Source: Nitrincola alkalilacustris | Lineage (GTDB): Bacteria; Pseudomonadota; Gammaproteobacteria; Pseudomonadales; Balneatricaceae | Reading direction: 5' to 3' | Assembly (NCBI RefSeq): GCF_008973755.1 | Contig: NZ_WBOM01000005.1 | Span: 1 to 64,000 of the forward strand | Length of the DNA: 64,000 bases | Part shown: positions 54,920 to 63,915 of the stretch, piece by piece | Layout: every line of letters starts with the position of its first letter | Position numbering within the stretch: position 1 is the stretch's first letter | Position numbers and translations under genes: made by a program | The notes under the pieces: generated by a model | Told to the model about the DNA's origin: nothing | The model's database searches: none | The model's input: the letters and a program-made list of their open reading frames with translations, nothing else

Positions 54920-55761
54920 CGCTCACCTCTGAGTTTAGGATCCAACACATCGCGAAGCGCTTCACCGAGGAAGGTAAAACCTATGGTGACAAGAATCAGT
55001 GGAATGCCGCCTCCCAGTATCAACCAGGGTGTGGTACGAATATGATCAAAGCCATCCTTCAGCGTCGAACCCCAGCTCGGGGTTCCGGGAGGTACACCGA
55101 CACCCAGAAAACTCATGCCGGCCTCAATGGTGATTACCACCGGCAGATTGATCGCTACCAGAATGAAGAAGGGCCCCAGGATATTGGGCAGTATATGGCG
55201 TAAAATGATGCGTATAGAGGAGGCTCCAAGTGCCCGCTCTGCAGCAATGAATTCGTGCTCACGCAAACTCTGAGTCTGGGTACGGGCAACACGACCATAT
55301 TCCGAAAAAGAAGTCAGCACGACCACGATAATCACAGTACTCAGACCGCGTGGCATCAGTGTGGCCAGCGCCAGTGCAAGAATTATGGTGGGGTAGGCAC
55401 GCATGGTATCAAACAGGAACAGAATAGTGTTATCCAGCCAGCGTGGACCAAAACCGGCCAGAGTGCCTAATAACAAGCCTATACCACCGGCGATGACAAC
55501 AGACAGTATTCCTACCAATAGTGCAATACGGCCACCCTGCAATACACGTGACAGAGTATCGCGTCCGAGATTGTCTGTGCCTAGCCAGTGCTCAAGGCTG
55601 GGACTGGCAAAACGGTTGGCTATATTCAGTTCTGCATAGGCATGAGGTGACAAATGATCGGCAAACAGAGCTGATAGTACCAGCAGGACGATGATCGATA
55701 GACCCAGGACGGCTAGGGGGTCACGCAGCAGTCTGCCAGCCAGCGTATAACGAAAACTCAT
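54916..55761 (-). CDS. Dipeptide ABC transporter permease (DppC/OppC type)
   Basis: This 281-residue permease has about six helices. An N-terminal segment LLRDPLAVLGLSIIVLLVLSALF and the family sequence HWLGTDNLGRDTLSRVLQGGR are typical. The EAA loop ERALGASSIRIILRHILPN contacts the ATPases. It overlaps both flanking genes by 4 nt. Confidence 0.94.
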   Translation of the reverse strand: MSFRYTLAGRLLRDPLAVLGLSIIVLLVLSALFADHLSPHAYAELNIANRFASPSLEHWLGTDNLGRDTLSRVLQGGRIALLVGILSVVIAGGIGLLLGTLAGFGPRWLDNTILFLFDTMRAYPTIILALALATLMPRGLSTVIIVVVLTSFSEYGRVARTQTQSLREHEFIAAERALGASSIRIILRHILPNILGPFFILVAINLPVVITIEAGMSFLGVGVPPGTPSWGSTLKDGFDHIRTTPWLILGGGIPLILVTIGFTFLGEALRDVLDPKLRGER

Positions 55762-56702
55762 TTTTTGCTCCTTAACCGTGGGTCGAGCAGGGCGTTGATA
55801 AAGTCAGCGATCAATGTGCAGGTCAGGAAAAAACCTATGGAGACCAGCATGCAGCCCATCACGACGGGGTAGTTTCGGCTGGTGACGGATTCATAGATCA
55901 GTTTTCCGATACCGGGTCTGGCAAAAACAATCTCGGCAAACACGGCGCTGGACAGAAGCCCGCCTACACCAACACCAAGTACAGTTACGGCTGGCAGAAC
56001 AGCGACACGCAGTGCATAGATATATATGATTCTGTAACGTGGAATACCGAATGCGCTGGCCGTTCGAATATGGTTCTCACTCATCACCTCAAGCATCGAG
56101 GCACGGACAATGCGGGCAATATAACCTACCCAGCTCAGGCCTATGGCAAATCCTGGCAGAATAAGGTGGTAGAGTTGATCCGGGAGATTGCCTGGCTCAC
56201 CTGCTCCGATTGCCGGAAACCAGCGCAGCAAGACGGCAAAAACAAGCAGACTCCAAAGTGCGACGACAAAGGAGGGGGCTGCAATGAAAGCGACTGAAAG
56301 AATGCCGGTAATGCGATCAAACGCAGTATTCCGTTTTGCTGCTGAAAGTGCACCGAGCAAAATACCCAGAGTTGCAGACCATATGATAGCGGCAGCAATC
56401 AGAGCGGCCGTATAGGGTAGCGCCTGAAGTACAGGCTCGGAAACGGGGCGGTTGCGCAGTACATCCTGTCCAAGGTCGCCATTGATAATACGTCCCCAGA
56501 AGTTGAGTATCTGGACAATAACCGGATCATTAAGACCCATCTGCAAGGCGTAATTTGCACGCATCTCTTCGGTCGCGCGTGGCCCCAGTAACACTGATGT
56601 AGGGTCACCGGGAAGCATCACCATGATGGCATATAGGGCCGATACAGCGATAAACAGTATGGATAACGCCAGCGCAAAACGCTGAAGAAAATAAAGTCCC
56701 AT
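55758..56702 (-). CDS. Dipeptide ABC transporter permease (DppB/OppB type)
   Basis: This 314-residue permease has six helices. It begins with the classical LQRFALALSILFIAVSALYAIMVMLPGDP-like opening and contains the EAA segment IRTASAFGIPRYRIIYIYALRVAVLP. An expected substrate-gate region GVGVGGLLSSAVFAEIVFARPGIG lies near the end. GAGG precedes the ATG. It starts 66 bp downstream of the binding-protein gene. Confidence 0.94.
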   Translation of the reverse strand: MGLYFLQRFALALSILFIAVSALYAIMVMLPGDPTSVLLGPRATEEMRANYALQMGLNDPVIVQILNFWGRIINGDLGQDVLRNRPVSEPVLQALPYTAALIAAAIIWSATLGILLGALSAAKRNTAFDRITGILSVAFIAAPSFVVALWSLLVFAVLLRWFPAIGAGEPGNLPDQLYHLILPGFAIGLSWVGYIARIVRASMLEVMSENHIRTASAFGIPRYRIIYIYALRVAVLPAVTVLGVGVGGLLSSAVFAEIVFARPGIGKLIYESVTSRNYPVVMGCMLVSIGFFLTCTLIADFINALLDPRLRSKK

Positions 56703-56733
56703 GTAGACCTCATGTCAGTAATTTCTGAAACGT

Positions 56734-56759
56734 CCCGTCCCTCAGGTGTGAAGGACGGG
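56734..56759 (-). other. Intercistronic hairpin between binding-protein and dppB-type genes
   Basis: CCCGTCC (56734-56740) pairs perfectly with GGACGGG (56753-56759). It lacks a T run, so it is more likely to protect the binding-protein mRNA than to terminate it. Confidence 0.6.
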
Positions 56760-56768
56760 ATGGGCTTG

Positions 56769-58355
56769 TCAGGCTTTTCTGAACAATTGGATGAGAGGTA
56801 AGCCATCTGGTCGAGTTGCAGGCACAACATTGCTGACATAAAGATTGGCAGTGCTTTCATGGGTCAGGAATCGGTAGGCCCCTGATTCCTCCATCAGGTT
56901 CTGCATGCGGACATACATCTCATGACGCTTAGTGTTGTCAGTTTCAGCCAGCGCATCTTGATGAAGCTGATCAAACTCTTTATTTGAAAAGCGTTCCCAG
57001 TTCCATATGCCAACCTGCTCCGTTGTAAACCAAGATGTAGCATAGTAGGGATCTGGCGCCATGGAGAATCGGTTAAGGACAAGTTCAAGATTTTTCCAGC
57101 GATCTCCGTCACTCTCTTTGCCCAATGACCAAAAGGAACCGGACTCGTGGGCATGAATCTCAATATTAATGCCGATCGCCCCTGCTGTTGCCTGGATAAC
57201 CTGTGCGGCACTGGTCCAGACAGAGGTATTGAGAACATCCAGTCTAAGGTTGAGTGTCGATACTCCTGCCTGATCCAGCAGGAGTCTGGCAATTTCCAGA
57301 TCACCCTCTGGAGGTATCAGAGTGTTATTCCGATGTCCTACCAGACCTGGCGCAATAATACCGGTTGATGATTCTACTGAGCCTGAATATGCAGCGGTCA
57401 GTGTTGAAGGTACATCGATAGCGTACTGGATTGCCTGTCTTACACGGATATCAGATAGCTTGGGCGAATCAAGATTCATACCCAGCCAGGCGTAATAAAG
57501 TGAAGGGTGTTCTGTCAGCATTGTACCTGCTGGTTTCTGCCTGCGCAGGCGCAAGACAGAACCGGGACTGACTCGCGTGAACTCCAGATTACCTGCCTCA
57601 AGACCTATTTCTGCTGTCAGGGCGTCATCTATATGGACTATATCTACTCGCTCAAAATCTGCCTGAGGTCCTGAGTATTCGGGATTTCGCTCTAGAATCC
57701 AGCGATCACCAGTACGTAATTCGCGCACACGATAGGGACCGGAAACAGTGGGGGGAATAGCGGTTGTGATTCTTCCTCCTACTGCTTCTACTGCTTTCTT
57801 GCAGACAATGGTGCCAGCCAGATAGGGAAGTGCGATTCCCCAGATGGGGGAAAAGGGCCTGTCCAGATGAAGCACACCTGAGTGTGTGCCTGTGATCTCT
57901 ACATGTGTAAGACTGCCCAGATCTTGGGTCAGAGAGGACTTCATTGCAGGATCAAGGATACGCTCAAAGGAAAACTTGATATCCTCTGATGTAATTTCAC
58001 CATAACCATCGCTCCACATTTGCCTTTTTTTCAGCGTGAAAGCAATTTCAGTGGGCGTGCGTTGTTCGATTTTCTCTGCGAGATCAAGGTCATATCCCCA
58101 TTGCTCCCCAGGGACATACTGAATCAATTTGCGATAGATACAACCATACAGCATCTCCTCTCCAAACCCTGATGCATCAACGGGATCAAAGTTGTCGGGC
58201 TCGGTGTAGGTACGAATCCTGAGTGTATTTCCCGACGCCCAGACCTGCATCGGGAGCAGTGTCATGGCGCCAAGGCCAGCAGTGCCCTGAAGAAAGCGTC
58301 GACGGGTAATGGCTGTAGCATCCGAAGAGTGACAGGGGTTTTTAGTGGGTTTCAT
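56769..58355 (-). CDS. ABC transporter family 5 substrate-binding protein, Tat-exported
   Basis: This is a 528-residue periplasmic peptide/nickel/oligopeptide-type binding protein. The signal has a twin-arginine motif RRRFLQG (R19, R20) followed by a hydrophobic stretch, unusual for this family, which mostly uses Sec. The mature part shows the family features TYTEPDNFDPVDASGFGEEMLYG and IRVRQAIQYAIDVP. AAGGA lies 8 nt before the ATG. The ligand is probably a peptide or peptide-like compound, given the hydrolase and permeases nearby. Confidence 0.9.
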   Translation of the reverse strand: MKPTKNPCHSSDATAITRRRFLQGTAGLGAMTLLPMQVWASGNTLRIRTYTEPDNFDPVDASGFGEEMLYGCIYRKLIQYVPGEQWGYDLDLAEKIEQRTPTEIAFTLKKRQMWSDGYGEITSEDIKFSFERILDPAMKSSLTQDLGSLTHVEITGTHSGVLHLDRPFSPIWGIALPYLAGTIVCKKAVEAVGGRITTAIPPTVSGPYRVRELRTGDRWILERNPEYSGPQADFERVDIVHIDDALTAEIGLEAGNLEFTRVSPGSVLRLRRQKPAGTMLTEHPSLYYAWLGMNLDSPKLSDIRVRQAIQYAIDVPSTLTAAYSGSVESSTGIIAPGLVGHRNNTLIPPEGDLEIARLLLDQAGVSTLNLRLDVLNTSVWTSAAQVIQATAGAIGINIEIHAHESGSFWSLGKESDGDRWKNLELVLNRFSMAPDPYYATSWFTTEQVGIWNWERFSNKEFDQLHQDALAETDNTKRHEMYVRMQNLMEESGAYRFLTHESTANLYVSNVVPATRPDGLPLIQLFRKA

Positions 58356-58468
58356 CGCCTTGTTCCTTTACTTGTATTTTTAGTCAGAAAAAGCCGTTAA
58401 GCGTTATTATATTTGTTCGTGTTGTGGGCTGATTATGAGGAACGACAAGTAGAGCAACAATTGCGCAT

Positions 58469-58493
58469 TTCAAATCAAGTGGCGCTATTTGAA
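58469..58493. promoter_or_regulatory. Inverted repeat upstream of the peptide-transporter operon
   Basis: TTCAAAT (58469-58475) and ATTTGAA (58487-58493) are perfect arms separated by 11 nt, in the 160-bp spacer before the binding-protein gene. It is a candidate operator for the adjacent HTH regulator. Confidence 0.45.
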
Positions 58494-58515
58494 GCTTATT
58501 TCGCTTAATTTCGTG

Positions 58516-59346
58516 TTAATTTAGCAGCTCATAGGCTATCAGTGCGTCTCCATGCGTCATCTCCGGAATGCCAAGTATCGATCCTAGGAATTTTGGCAAG
58601 TCTGGGTCATCACGTTCAAACAGGCCGGTCTGACGTAATAGTTCGAACATTGATTTGGGGTGTTCAATTCGTTCAAGAAATACACGTGCAGCAAAGGGAG
58701 AGCGTGCAGATTTTCCTTGAACCCCGAGAGTCATTCCGCTGAGGAATTTCAATTCGGTACGATGACTCGGCAGCAGGATAGTCTGGCTGACGGCGCTCAA
58801 ATTATCGGCTTCATGGTCGACAATAAAAATTCTGTCTGCCAGCATCAGTGCCACGCCGAGGTAGTGTGAAAAGTGTGATCGATTGAGAGGGCTTGCCGAG
58901 GGCTGTATACGCTCAACCAGTCGTGTGTAAAAAATATCCCGATGCTCATGTATACGTAACAGAGACTTACGAACTTTTCCCGGTCTGGTCGGCGAAAAAT
59001 AATAGTAGTAATAATATCCGGCATAATGCTGCATACCCGTTGTCGAACGCCCCAGCATTTCGTTGATATGACTGGCGGCGGGACCCAGTGCTCTTACCAG
59101 TGACTGGGTTTTGGGTGTGATGGAAAGTATGCTCGCAAACTGGGCGGTCGGCAGCAGCAGCTCCTCTTCCTCAACACCAAAATAGTCGCAAATCAGGCGC
59201 ATATTGCGTGGCGAGGGGAAAGAGCTGCCATTAAGATACTTGGTGAACTGTTGCCTGTTGATATCCAGATCTCGACAGACTGTGGAGATAGAAGGGGCAT
59301 AGCTGCAGAGTAGTTTGAGGTTTTTTGTCAGATCTTGTCGGCTCAT
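58516..59346 (-). CDS. HTH regulator with unusual poly-tyrosine ligand domain
   Basis: This 276-residue protein has an XRE-like N-terminal HTH (residues 17-60, SISTVCRDLDINRQQFTKYLNG, then SSFPSPRNMRLICDYF). The remaining 200 residues contain HYAGYYYYYYFSPTRPGKVRKSLLRI, with six consecutive tyrosines near residue 108-113, and a beta-rich C-terminus. The C-terminal half resembles regulators of unknown family. It sits between a CocE-type hydrolase and the peptide-transporter genes on the same strand, so it likely senses a compound handled by them. Confidence 0.75.
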   Translation of the reverse strand: MSRQDLTKNLKLLCSYAPSISTVCRDLDINRQQFTKYLNGSSFPSPRNMRLICDYFGVEEEELLLPTAQFASILSITPKTQSLVRALGPAASHINEMLGRSTTGMQHYAGYYYYYYFSPTRPGKVRKSLLRIHEHRDIFYTRLVERIQPSASPLNRSHFSHYLGVALMLADRIFIVDHEADNLSAVSQTILLPSHRTELKFLSGMTLGVQGKSARSPFAARVFLERIEHPKSMFELLRQTGLFERDDPDLPKFLGSILGIPEMTHGDALIAYELLN

Positions 59347-59380
59347 GAAATCAAGTTACCTCAGAGATGAAAGTAGTGGT

Positions 59381-59402
59381 GGAACGGGCTATAGCCCGTT
59401 CC
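59381..59402. terminator. Perfect 22-bp palindrome over the cocE-type stop codon
   Basis: Arms GGAACGGGC (59381-59389) and GCCCGTTCC (59394-59402) form a perfect stem with loop TATA, containing the TAG stop of the hydrolase gene. No T run follows. It probably ends or protects that mRNA. Confidence 0.65.
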
Positions 59403-61416
59403 TGAGAATGCTGGACTCCCATTCTTTTTCAAAAAAGAGTTGATCACCTTCGAATGCTTGCAATCTGGCTTTGATGTAAAACTTTTCAGCATCTGAAGTC
59501 AACTGTGACCAGGTGACAGTACGTGTCTGCCACCGACCTCGTCCCACTTCGTACTCCCATTCAGCCTCCATTTTTGCTGACAGAGGGTTGTCAGGATTGA
59601 GACTGTAGGTTTCCTTTATTTTCCTGCCAGTTTCTATCCCGGTTGATGTCAGGCGCTCTTTGCCGCCATCTGTCAGCAGTGTCATTACCTGTGTGCCATC
59701 ACTCAGGTAATGTATCAGTCTGTCAGAACCTTCGCTACGTATCGTTGTTCGGGCCGGTGAGGGTGGTTGATCCCGAAATTTCATGACGGGCTTGTCCACG
59801 ATATAGGATGATCTGGTAGGGATTTTCAGGATGGAATCCTTCAGAGAGATCCTCAGTGAAAGAGGGTTGGCTGATGGCCAGACCATTGGCCAATATGCGG
59901 TTGATAGGGCCAGGCGCAGTTTATGTCCGACCGGAAGACAATAAGCAATATCGTTTAACTTAATGCTCACTCGATGAGGAGTGCCTGGCGTCATGTACTT
60001 GATATTGGCATGTGATGGGTCGTGCGTCAGGTTGTGAATACCCATCGTGATAAAGGCGACGCTGTTGTCGGGTCTTACATCACACAGGCGTACAACAACA
60101 AAGCCAGATGCCTGGTCAGGGGTGAAGGTCAAATCGACGCTTGCAGCACCCACCAGGTCCATCGGCTGACTCAGAGCTTCCGTATCAAACGTCAGGGAGT
60201 ATAAGTCATCTATTTCCTGATCATCGGCCATTTCGTATAGATCGCGCATGCCCGGGCAGAACCTTTGTCCAGCCATACCTACGGTTTGTGTTGGCGAGAC
60301 TGTCAGTTGATCTGTGCCTTGTTCTGCCACTTCACTTAACCCATCTCGGCATAGATATCGAATTTTTTCCGATATCCTGGGGGATGGCCAGGATTGCTCT
60401 GCCGCCCAGTGTCCAGGTCTGTAATCTATTCGGCGCGAAGGTGGAATCGAACTCATGATGTAAAATTGGAACTGAGGCTCCTTTTCCACATCATTCTCTA
60501 TACCGAGTAGCCAATGATCGAACCAACGCTTGCACTCGTTCAGGAAATCAATTCTTGGCTCCGGGTAGGCCACATGAGGGTATTTATGAGCCCAGGGACC
60601 GACTATTCCTCGCGCTGGTGATGACAGTTCGCTTAGAACACGTGGCACTGCATTTGAGTATGCATCTGCCCAGCCGCCTACAGCCAATACGGCAGCCTTG
60701 ACATTGGCATAGTTCTCACACACTGAGCCGTGTTTCCAGAAGCTGTCACGCGTCTGGTGCTGTAACCAGGTTTCTATCAGCAGAGGTTGGTGTTCCAGTC
60801 GGTCACGCCAGATCTGGCGCCAGTGCTTACCGACTATCTCTGGATCAGGTGGGCGTGAGGAATAAGCAAACATCTGAGAGGACCAGCCCAGATTCTCTGT
60901 CAGCAGACAGCCACCCATATAGTGAATATCGTCAGCATATCGATCATCTGTAAAACAGATGGGGATGATAGCTTTCAGTGCTTCTGGAGCAAGTTCGGCA
61001 ATCTGTAGTGCATTGAAACCTCCCCAGGAGATGCCAATCATGCCCACCGAACCATTACTCCAGGGCTGTTGTGCTATCCATTCGATGACATTAACCCCAT
61101 CATCAAGCTCAATGGGTGTGTATTCGTCTTCCATGAATCCTTCTGAGTCACCATTCCCTCTGATATCAACTCGCAGGCAAGCATAGCCTTGCCGAGCAAA
61201 CCAGCTATGATTGACCTCATCCCGGAGCAGGGTTCCATCACGACGTCTATAGGGCAGGTATTCGAATATAGTCGGCACCTGAGCGCTGTTACGGGTTTTA
61301 TCGGGTAGCCATAAGCGTGCGGCAAGTCGGACACCATCTGGCATGACGATCCATATCGGATCATGAATAGTAAAGGGTTCTTGCAAAGTATCGAGTGGGC
61401 ACATGAAGCTATCCAT
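59389..61416 (-). CDS. CocE/NonD family hydrolase
   Basis: This 675-residue alpha/beta hydrolase is of the CocE/NonD (X-Pro dipeptidyl-peptidase S15-like) type. The nucleophile is S130 in MIGISWGGF. Residues RVDIRGNGDSEG and the FVVVRLCDVRPDNS in the C-terminal jelly-roll domain (about 400-550) are family signatures. There is no signal peptide, so it acts in the cytoplasm, probably on an ester or peptide imported by the downstream transporter. The first ATG (61416) and a second at 61404 are both possible. The last 130 residues extend beyond the usual family length of about 550. Confidence 0.87.
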   Translation of the reverse strand: MDSFMCPLDTLQEPFTIHDPIWIVMPDGVRLAARLWLPDKTRNSAQVPTIFEYLPYRRRDGTLLRDEVNHSWFARQGYACLRVDIRGNGDSEGFMEDEYTPIELDDGVNVIEWIAQQPWSNGSVGMIGISWGGFNALQIAELAPEALKAIIPICFTDDRYADDIHYMGGCLLTENLGWSSQMFAYSSRPPDPEIVGKHWRQIWRDRLEHQPLLIETWLQHQTRDSFWKHGSVCENYANVKAAVLAVGGWADAYSNAVPRVLSELSSPARGIVGPWAHKYPHVAYPEPRIDFLNECKRWFDHWLLGIENDVEKEPQFQFYIMSSIPPSRRIDYRPGHWAAEQSWPSPRISEKIRYLCRDGLSEVAEQGTDQLTVSPTQTVGMAGQRFCPGMRDLYEMADDQEIDDLYSLTFDTEALSQPMDLVGAASVDLTFTPDQASGFVVVRLCDVRPDNSVAFITMGIHNLTHDPSHANIKYMTPGTPHRVSIKLNDIAYCLPVGHKLRLALSTAYWPMVWPSANPLSLRISLKDSILKIPTRSSYIVDKPVMKFRDQPPSPARTTIRSEGSDRLIHYLSDGTQVMTLLTDGGKERLTSTGIETGRKIKETYSLNPDNPLSAKMEAEWEYEVGRGRWQTRTVTWSQLTSDAEKFYIKARLQAFEGDQLFFEKEWESSILRNGL

Positions 61417-61506
61417 AAAGTGTTGTTTTAATAAGCTGAGAACACTTCTAAGCTAAGCTTCCATATGCGTGAAAACAATTCAGCAGTTAATGCTTTGGTG
61501 ACGTTC

Positions 61507-61529
61507 TATGACGCGACTAATGCGTCATA
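61507..61529. promoter_or_regulatory. Inverted repeat in divergent spacer
   Basis: TATGACGC (61507-61514) and GCGTCATA (61522-61529) are perfect arms 7 nt apart. They lie between the divergent cocE-type hydrolase and thioredoxin-DsbD-like genes. It looks like a regulator-binding site for one or both. Confidence 0.55.
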
Positions 61530-61589
61530 TTAAATGAGGTGGTTTATTTGTTAGATTATTGTCAGGGCACATGAGTCAGGGGCACTTGA

Positions 61590-62945
61590 GTGATACGACT
61601 TACAGTTCGTTCATGCAGTCAGCGTAAGCCAAAGGGTGTTTTTCGGTTCGCCTGGCTTTTGCTGCTCCTTGTGTTCTCTTTGCAGACGCTTTGGGCTTCG
61701 ACCCATTATGATGAAGCTGTCCCGGACAAAACAGTTTACCTTTTCTGGGGCGAGGGTTGCCCACACTGCGAGAGCCTGAAATCCTTCATCAACCAGTTGC
61801 AGGAGGATCTGCCTGAGCTGAGAGTTGAGTCCTATGAGGTCTGGCGACAGGGCAGGTTTCATGACTTATTCATATCGATGGCTACGGTACATGGGATAGA
61901 GCCAGGATCGGTACCAACACTCTTTTTTCAGGGACAAGTCTGGGTTGGAGATGGTCCTGCGATTCGGCAGCAGATAGAGCAGGCGGTAGTGCGTGCCTAC
62001 TCCAGCCTGCCGGAGATCTCGATTCCTGTACCCGGTATCGCAGAGCAGCCCCTTATACATTTACCACTGTCGGATCAGGTGTCGACCACTCCCAAGGCTG
62101 TGGAAGGGCGTGCAATCAAGTTACCTGTGCTGGGTGAGGTGTCAGCCACAGACAGCTCACTGCTGCTTTTGACCCTGCTGATCGCTTTCGTGGATGGGAT
62201 GAACCCTTGCTCCATCTGGGTGCTGGCACTACTGCTTGGCCTGGTGATCCATTCAGGCTCGCGCCGTCGCATTCTACTGGTAGGCGTGACTTTTCTTCTC
62301 ACCACCGCTTCGATATACGGGGCTTTCATATCCGGTGTATTCAGCGTACTCAGCTATGTGCTTTATCTGAGCTGGGTACAGTGGGCAGTGGCACTGCTGG
62401 CGCTGGTGTTTGGGTTGGTCAATATCAAGGATTACTTCCTGTTTGGAAAAGGTATCTCGTTCACTATCCCGAAAAGTCAGAAGCCCGGTATCTATCAGAA
62501 GCTGCGCACATTACTCAGGTATGAGCTGACAGGATTCAGTCTGCTGCTGGCAACAGTGGTCATGGCCTCCGGTATAGCATTGGTTGAGTTGCCATGTACC
62601 GCCGGTTTTCCAGTTGTCTGGAGCGGTATTCTGGCCGATCGTGATGTGCAGGGCGTTGATTTCCTGCTGCTGCTTGCGCTCTATCTGCTGATCTATCTTG
62701 GTGTTGAGCTGAGTATTTTCCTTGTAGCACTGGTCACGCTGAAAATGGGTCGTTTTGAAGAGCGTCAGGGGCGGATCTTGAAACTGCTCGGCGGTACGAT
62801 CATGGTGATGCTGGCGCTGGTGATGGCATTCAGTCCAGAGCTGATGAATGACCTGGCAGGTACGCTGGCCGTTTTTGTACTGGCAGTGTTGATGGCACTG
62901 TTGATCATGGCTGTGCATCGGTTTGTGACAAGGTCCAGGCTATAG
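61590..62945 (+). CDS. Thioredoxin-like and DsbD/CcdA-like fusion protein
   Basis: This 451-residue membrane protein has a signal-like helix (20-36) and a thioredoxin-like domain with the active site C57-P-H-C60 in FWGEGCPHC and cis-proline P109. The membrane region from about 190 to 450 is CcdA/DsbD-like with eight or so helices. It carries conserved cysteines C207 (DGMNPCSIW) and C336 (ELPCTAGFP), the pair that normally moves electrons across the membrane. The fusion suggests a self-contained disulfide reductant relay. GTG start with CAGGGG upstream. Confidence 0.85.
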   Translation: MIRLTVRSCSQRKPKGVFRFAWLLLLLVFSLQTLWASTHYDEAVPDKTVYLFWGEGCPHCESLKSFINQLQEDLPELRVESYEVWRQGRFHDLFISMATVHGIEPGSVPTLFFQGQVWVGDGPAIRQQIEQAVVRAYSSLPEISIPVPGIAEQPLIHLPLSDQVSTTPKAVEGRAIKLPVLGEVSATDSSLLLLTLLIAFVDGMNPCSIWVLALLLGLVIHSGSRRRILLVGVTFLLTTASIYGAFISGVFSVLSYVLYLSWVQWAVALLALVFGLVNIKDYFLFGKGISFTIPKSQKPGIYQKLRTLLRYELTGFSLLLATVVMASGIALVELPCTAGFPVVWSGILADRDVQGVDFLLLLALYLLIYLGVELSIFLVALVTLKMGRFEERQGRILKLLGGTIMVMLALVMAFSPELMNDLAGTLAVFVLAVLMALLIMAVHRFVTRSRL

Positions 62946-62997
62946 CAGGTATAAATCACTGGGGTAGCCTGTATTCAAACATTAGCTGTGCCTCACA

Positions 62998-63906
62998 CTA
63001 TGGCATCGCATAGCGCCGATCAGCTTTGCCAGCCCTCACCACTTGTCCCGGTGTGTCATGGCCAACCAGATCAGGCAGTGTTGCTGCCACACTGAGCAGG
63101 CGGTCCAGATCCACACCGGTATTCACTCCCATCTGCTCAAACATGTGAACCAGATCTTCGGTACAGACATTGCCGGTGGCTCCGGGCGCATAAGGGCAAC
63201 CACCCAGACCACCCAGCGATGCATCGAAGCGGATTATACCCGCCTGCCAGGCTGCCAGCGCATTGGCAAGACCCATGCCGCGGGTATTATGAAAATGCAG
63301 GGTGAAGGGGGTATCAGGCCAGCGTTGCAGAACGGCCTCACACAGATTGCCGACCTGAGCGGGGTTGGCCATACCGGTTGTGTCACACAGGGTTATACCC
63401 TGGATACCCAGGTTGATCAGTTGATCCACTCGTCTCAGCACCTGATCCATGGGAATGTCACCCTCGAAGGGGCAACCGAAAGCGGTTGAGAGGGAAGCAT
63501 TAATGAACACTCCGCTGCCACTGGCGATCTGCAGGATATTCGCAAATTTCTCCAGTGACTGTTCAGGTGTCATGCGCAGGTTGACCCTGCTGTGCGATTC
63601 ACTGGCCGACATCACCAGATTGATCTCATCCACACCACAACTCAGTGCACGCTCGCAGCCTTTTTCATTCGGAACCAGCACGGTGATGCGAGTTTCGGGT
63701 CGGCGCGTGATGCCGCGTAGCACCTCTTCGGCATCGCGCAGATTGGGAATAGCCTTGGGCGAGGTAAAGGAGGTGGCTTCAATTCGTGCCAGGCCCGTTG
63801 CCAAGAGTGCATTGATCAACTGAATTTTCTGCTCGGTAGGCACGAAAACCGCTTCGATCTGCAGACCGTCGCGGGGGGCTACTTCATTGATCTGGAGTTG
63901 CTTCAT
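62998..63906 (-). CDS. mvaB: Hydroxymethylglutaryl-CoA lyase
   Basis: This 302-residue TIM-barrel enzyme splits HMG-CoA into acetoacetate and acetyl-CoA, the last step of leucine degradation. Catalytic features are PRDGLQ near the N-terminus, LHFHNTRGMG (metal histidines), and the signature SLGGLGGCPYAPGATGN with the catalytic cysteine. ATG 63906 has AGGAG 7 nt upstream, overlapping the stop of the preceding gene. It could compete for the same HMG-CoA made by MvaS at 9047. Confidence 0.96.
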   Translation of the reverse strand: MKQLQINEVAPRDGLQIEAVFVPTEQKIQLINALLATGLARIEATSFTSPKAIPNLRDAEEVLRGITRRPETRITVLVPNEKGCERALSCGVDEINLVMSASESHSRVNLRMTPEQSLEKFANILQIASGSGVFINASLSTAFGCPFEGDIPMDQVLRRVDQLINLGIQGITLCDTTGMANPAQVGNLCEAVLQRWPDTPFTLHFHNTRGMGLANALAAWQAGIIRFDASLGGLGGCPYAPGATGNVCTEDLVHMFEQMGVNTGVDLDRLLSVAATLPDLVGHDTPGQVVRAGKADRRYAMP

Positions 63907-63915
63907 GGTCATCTC

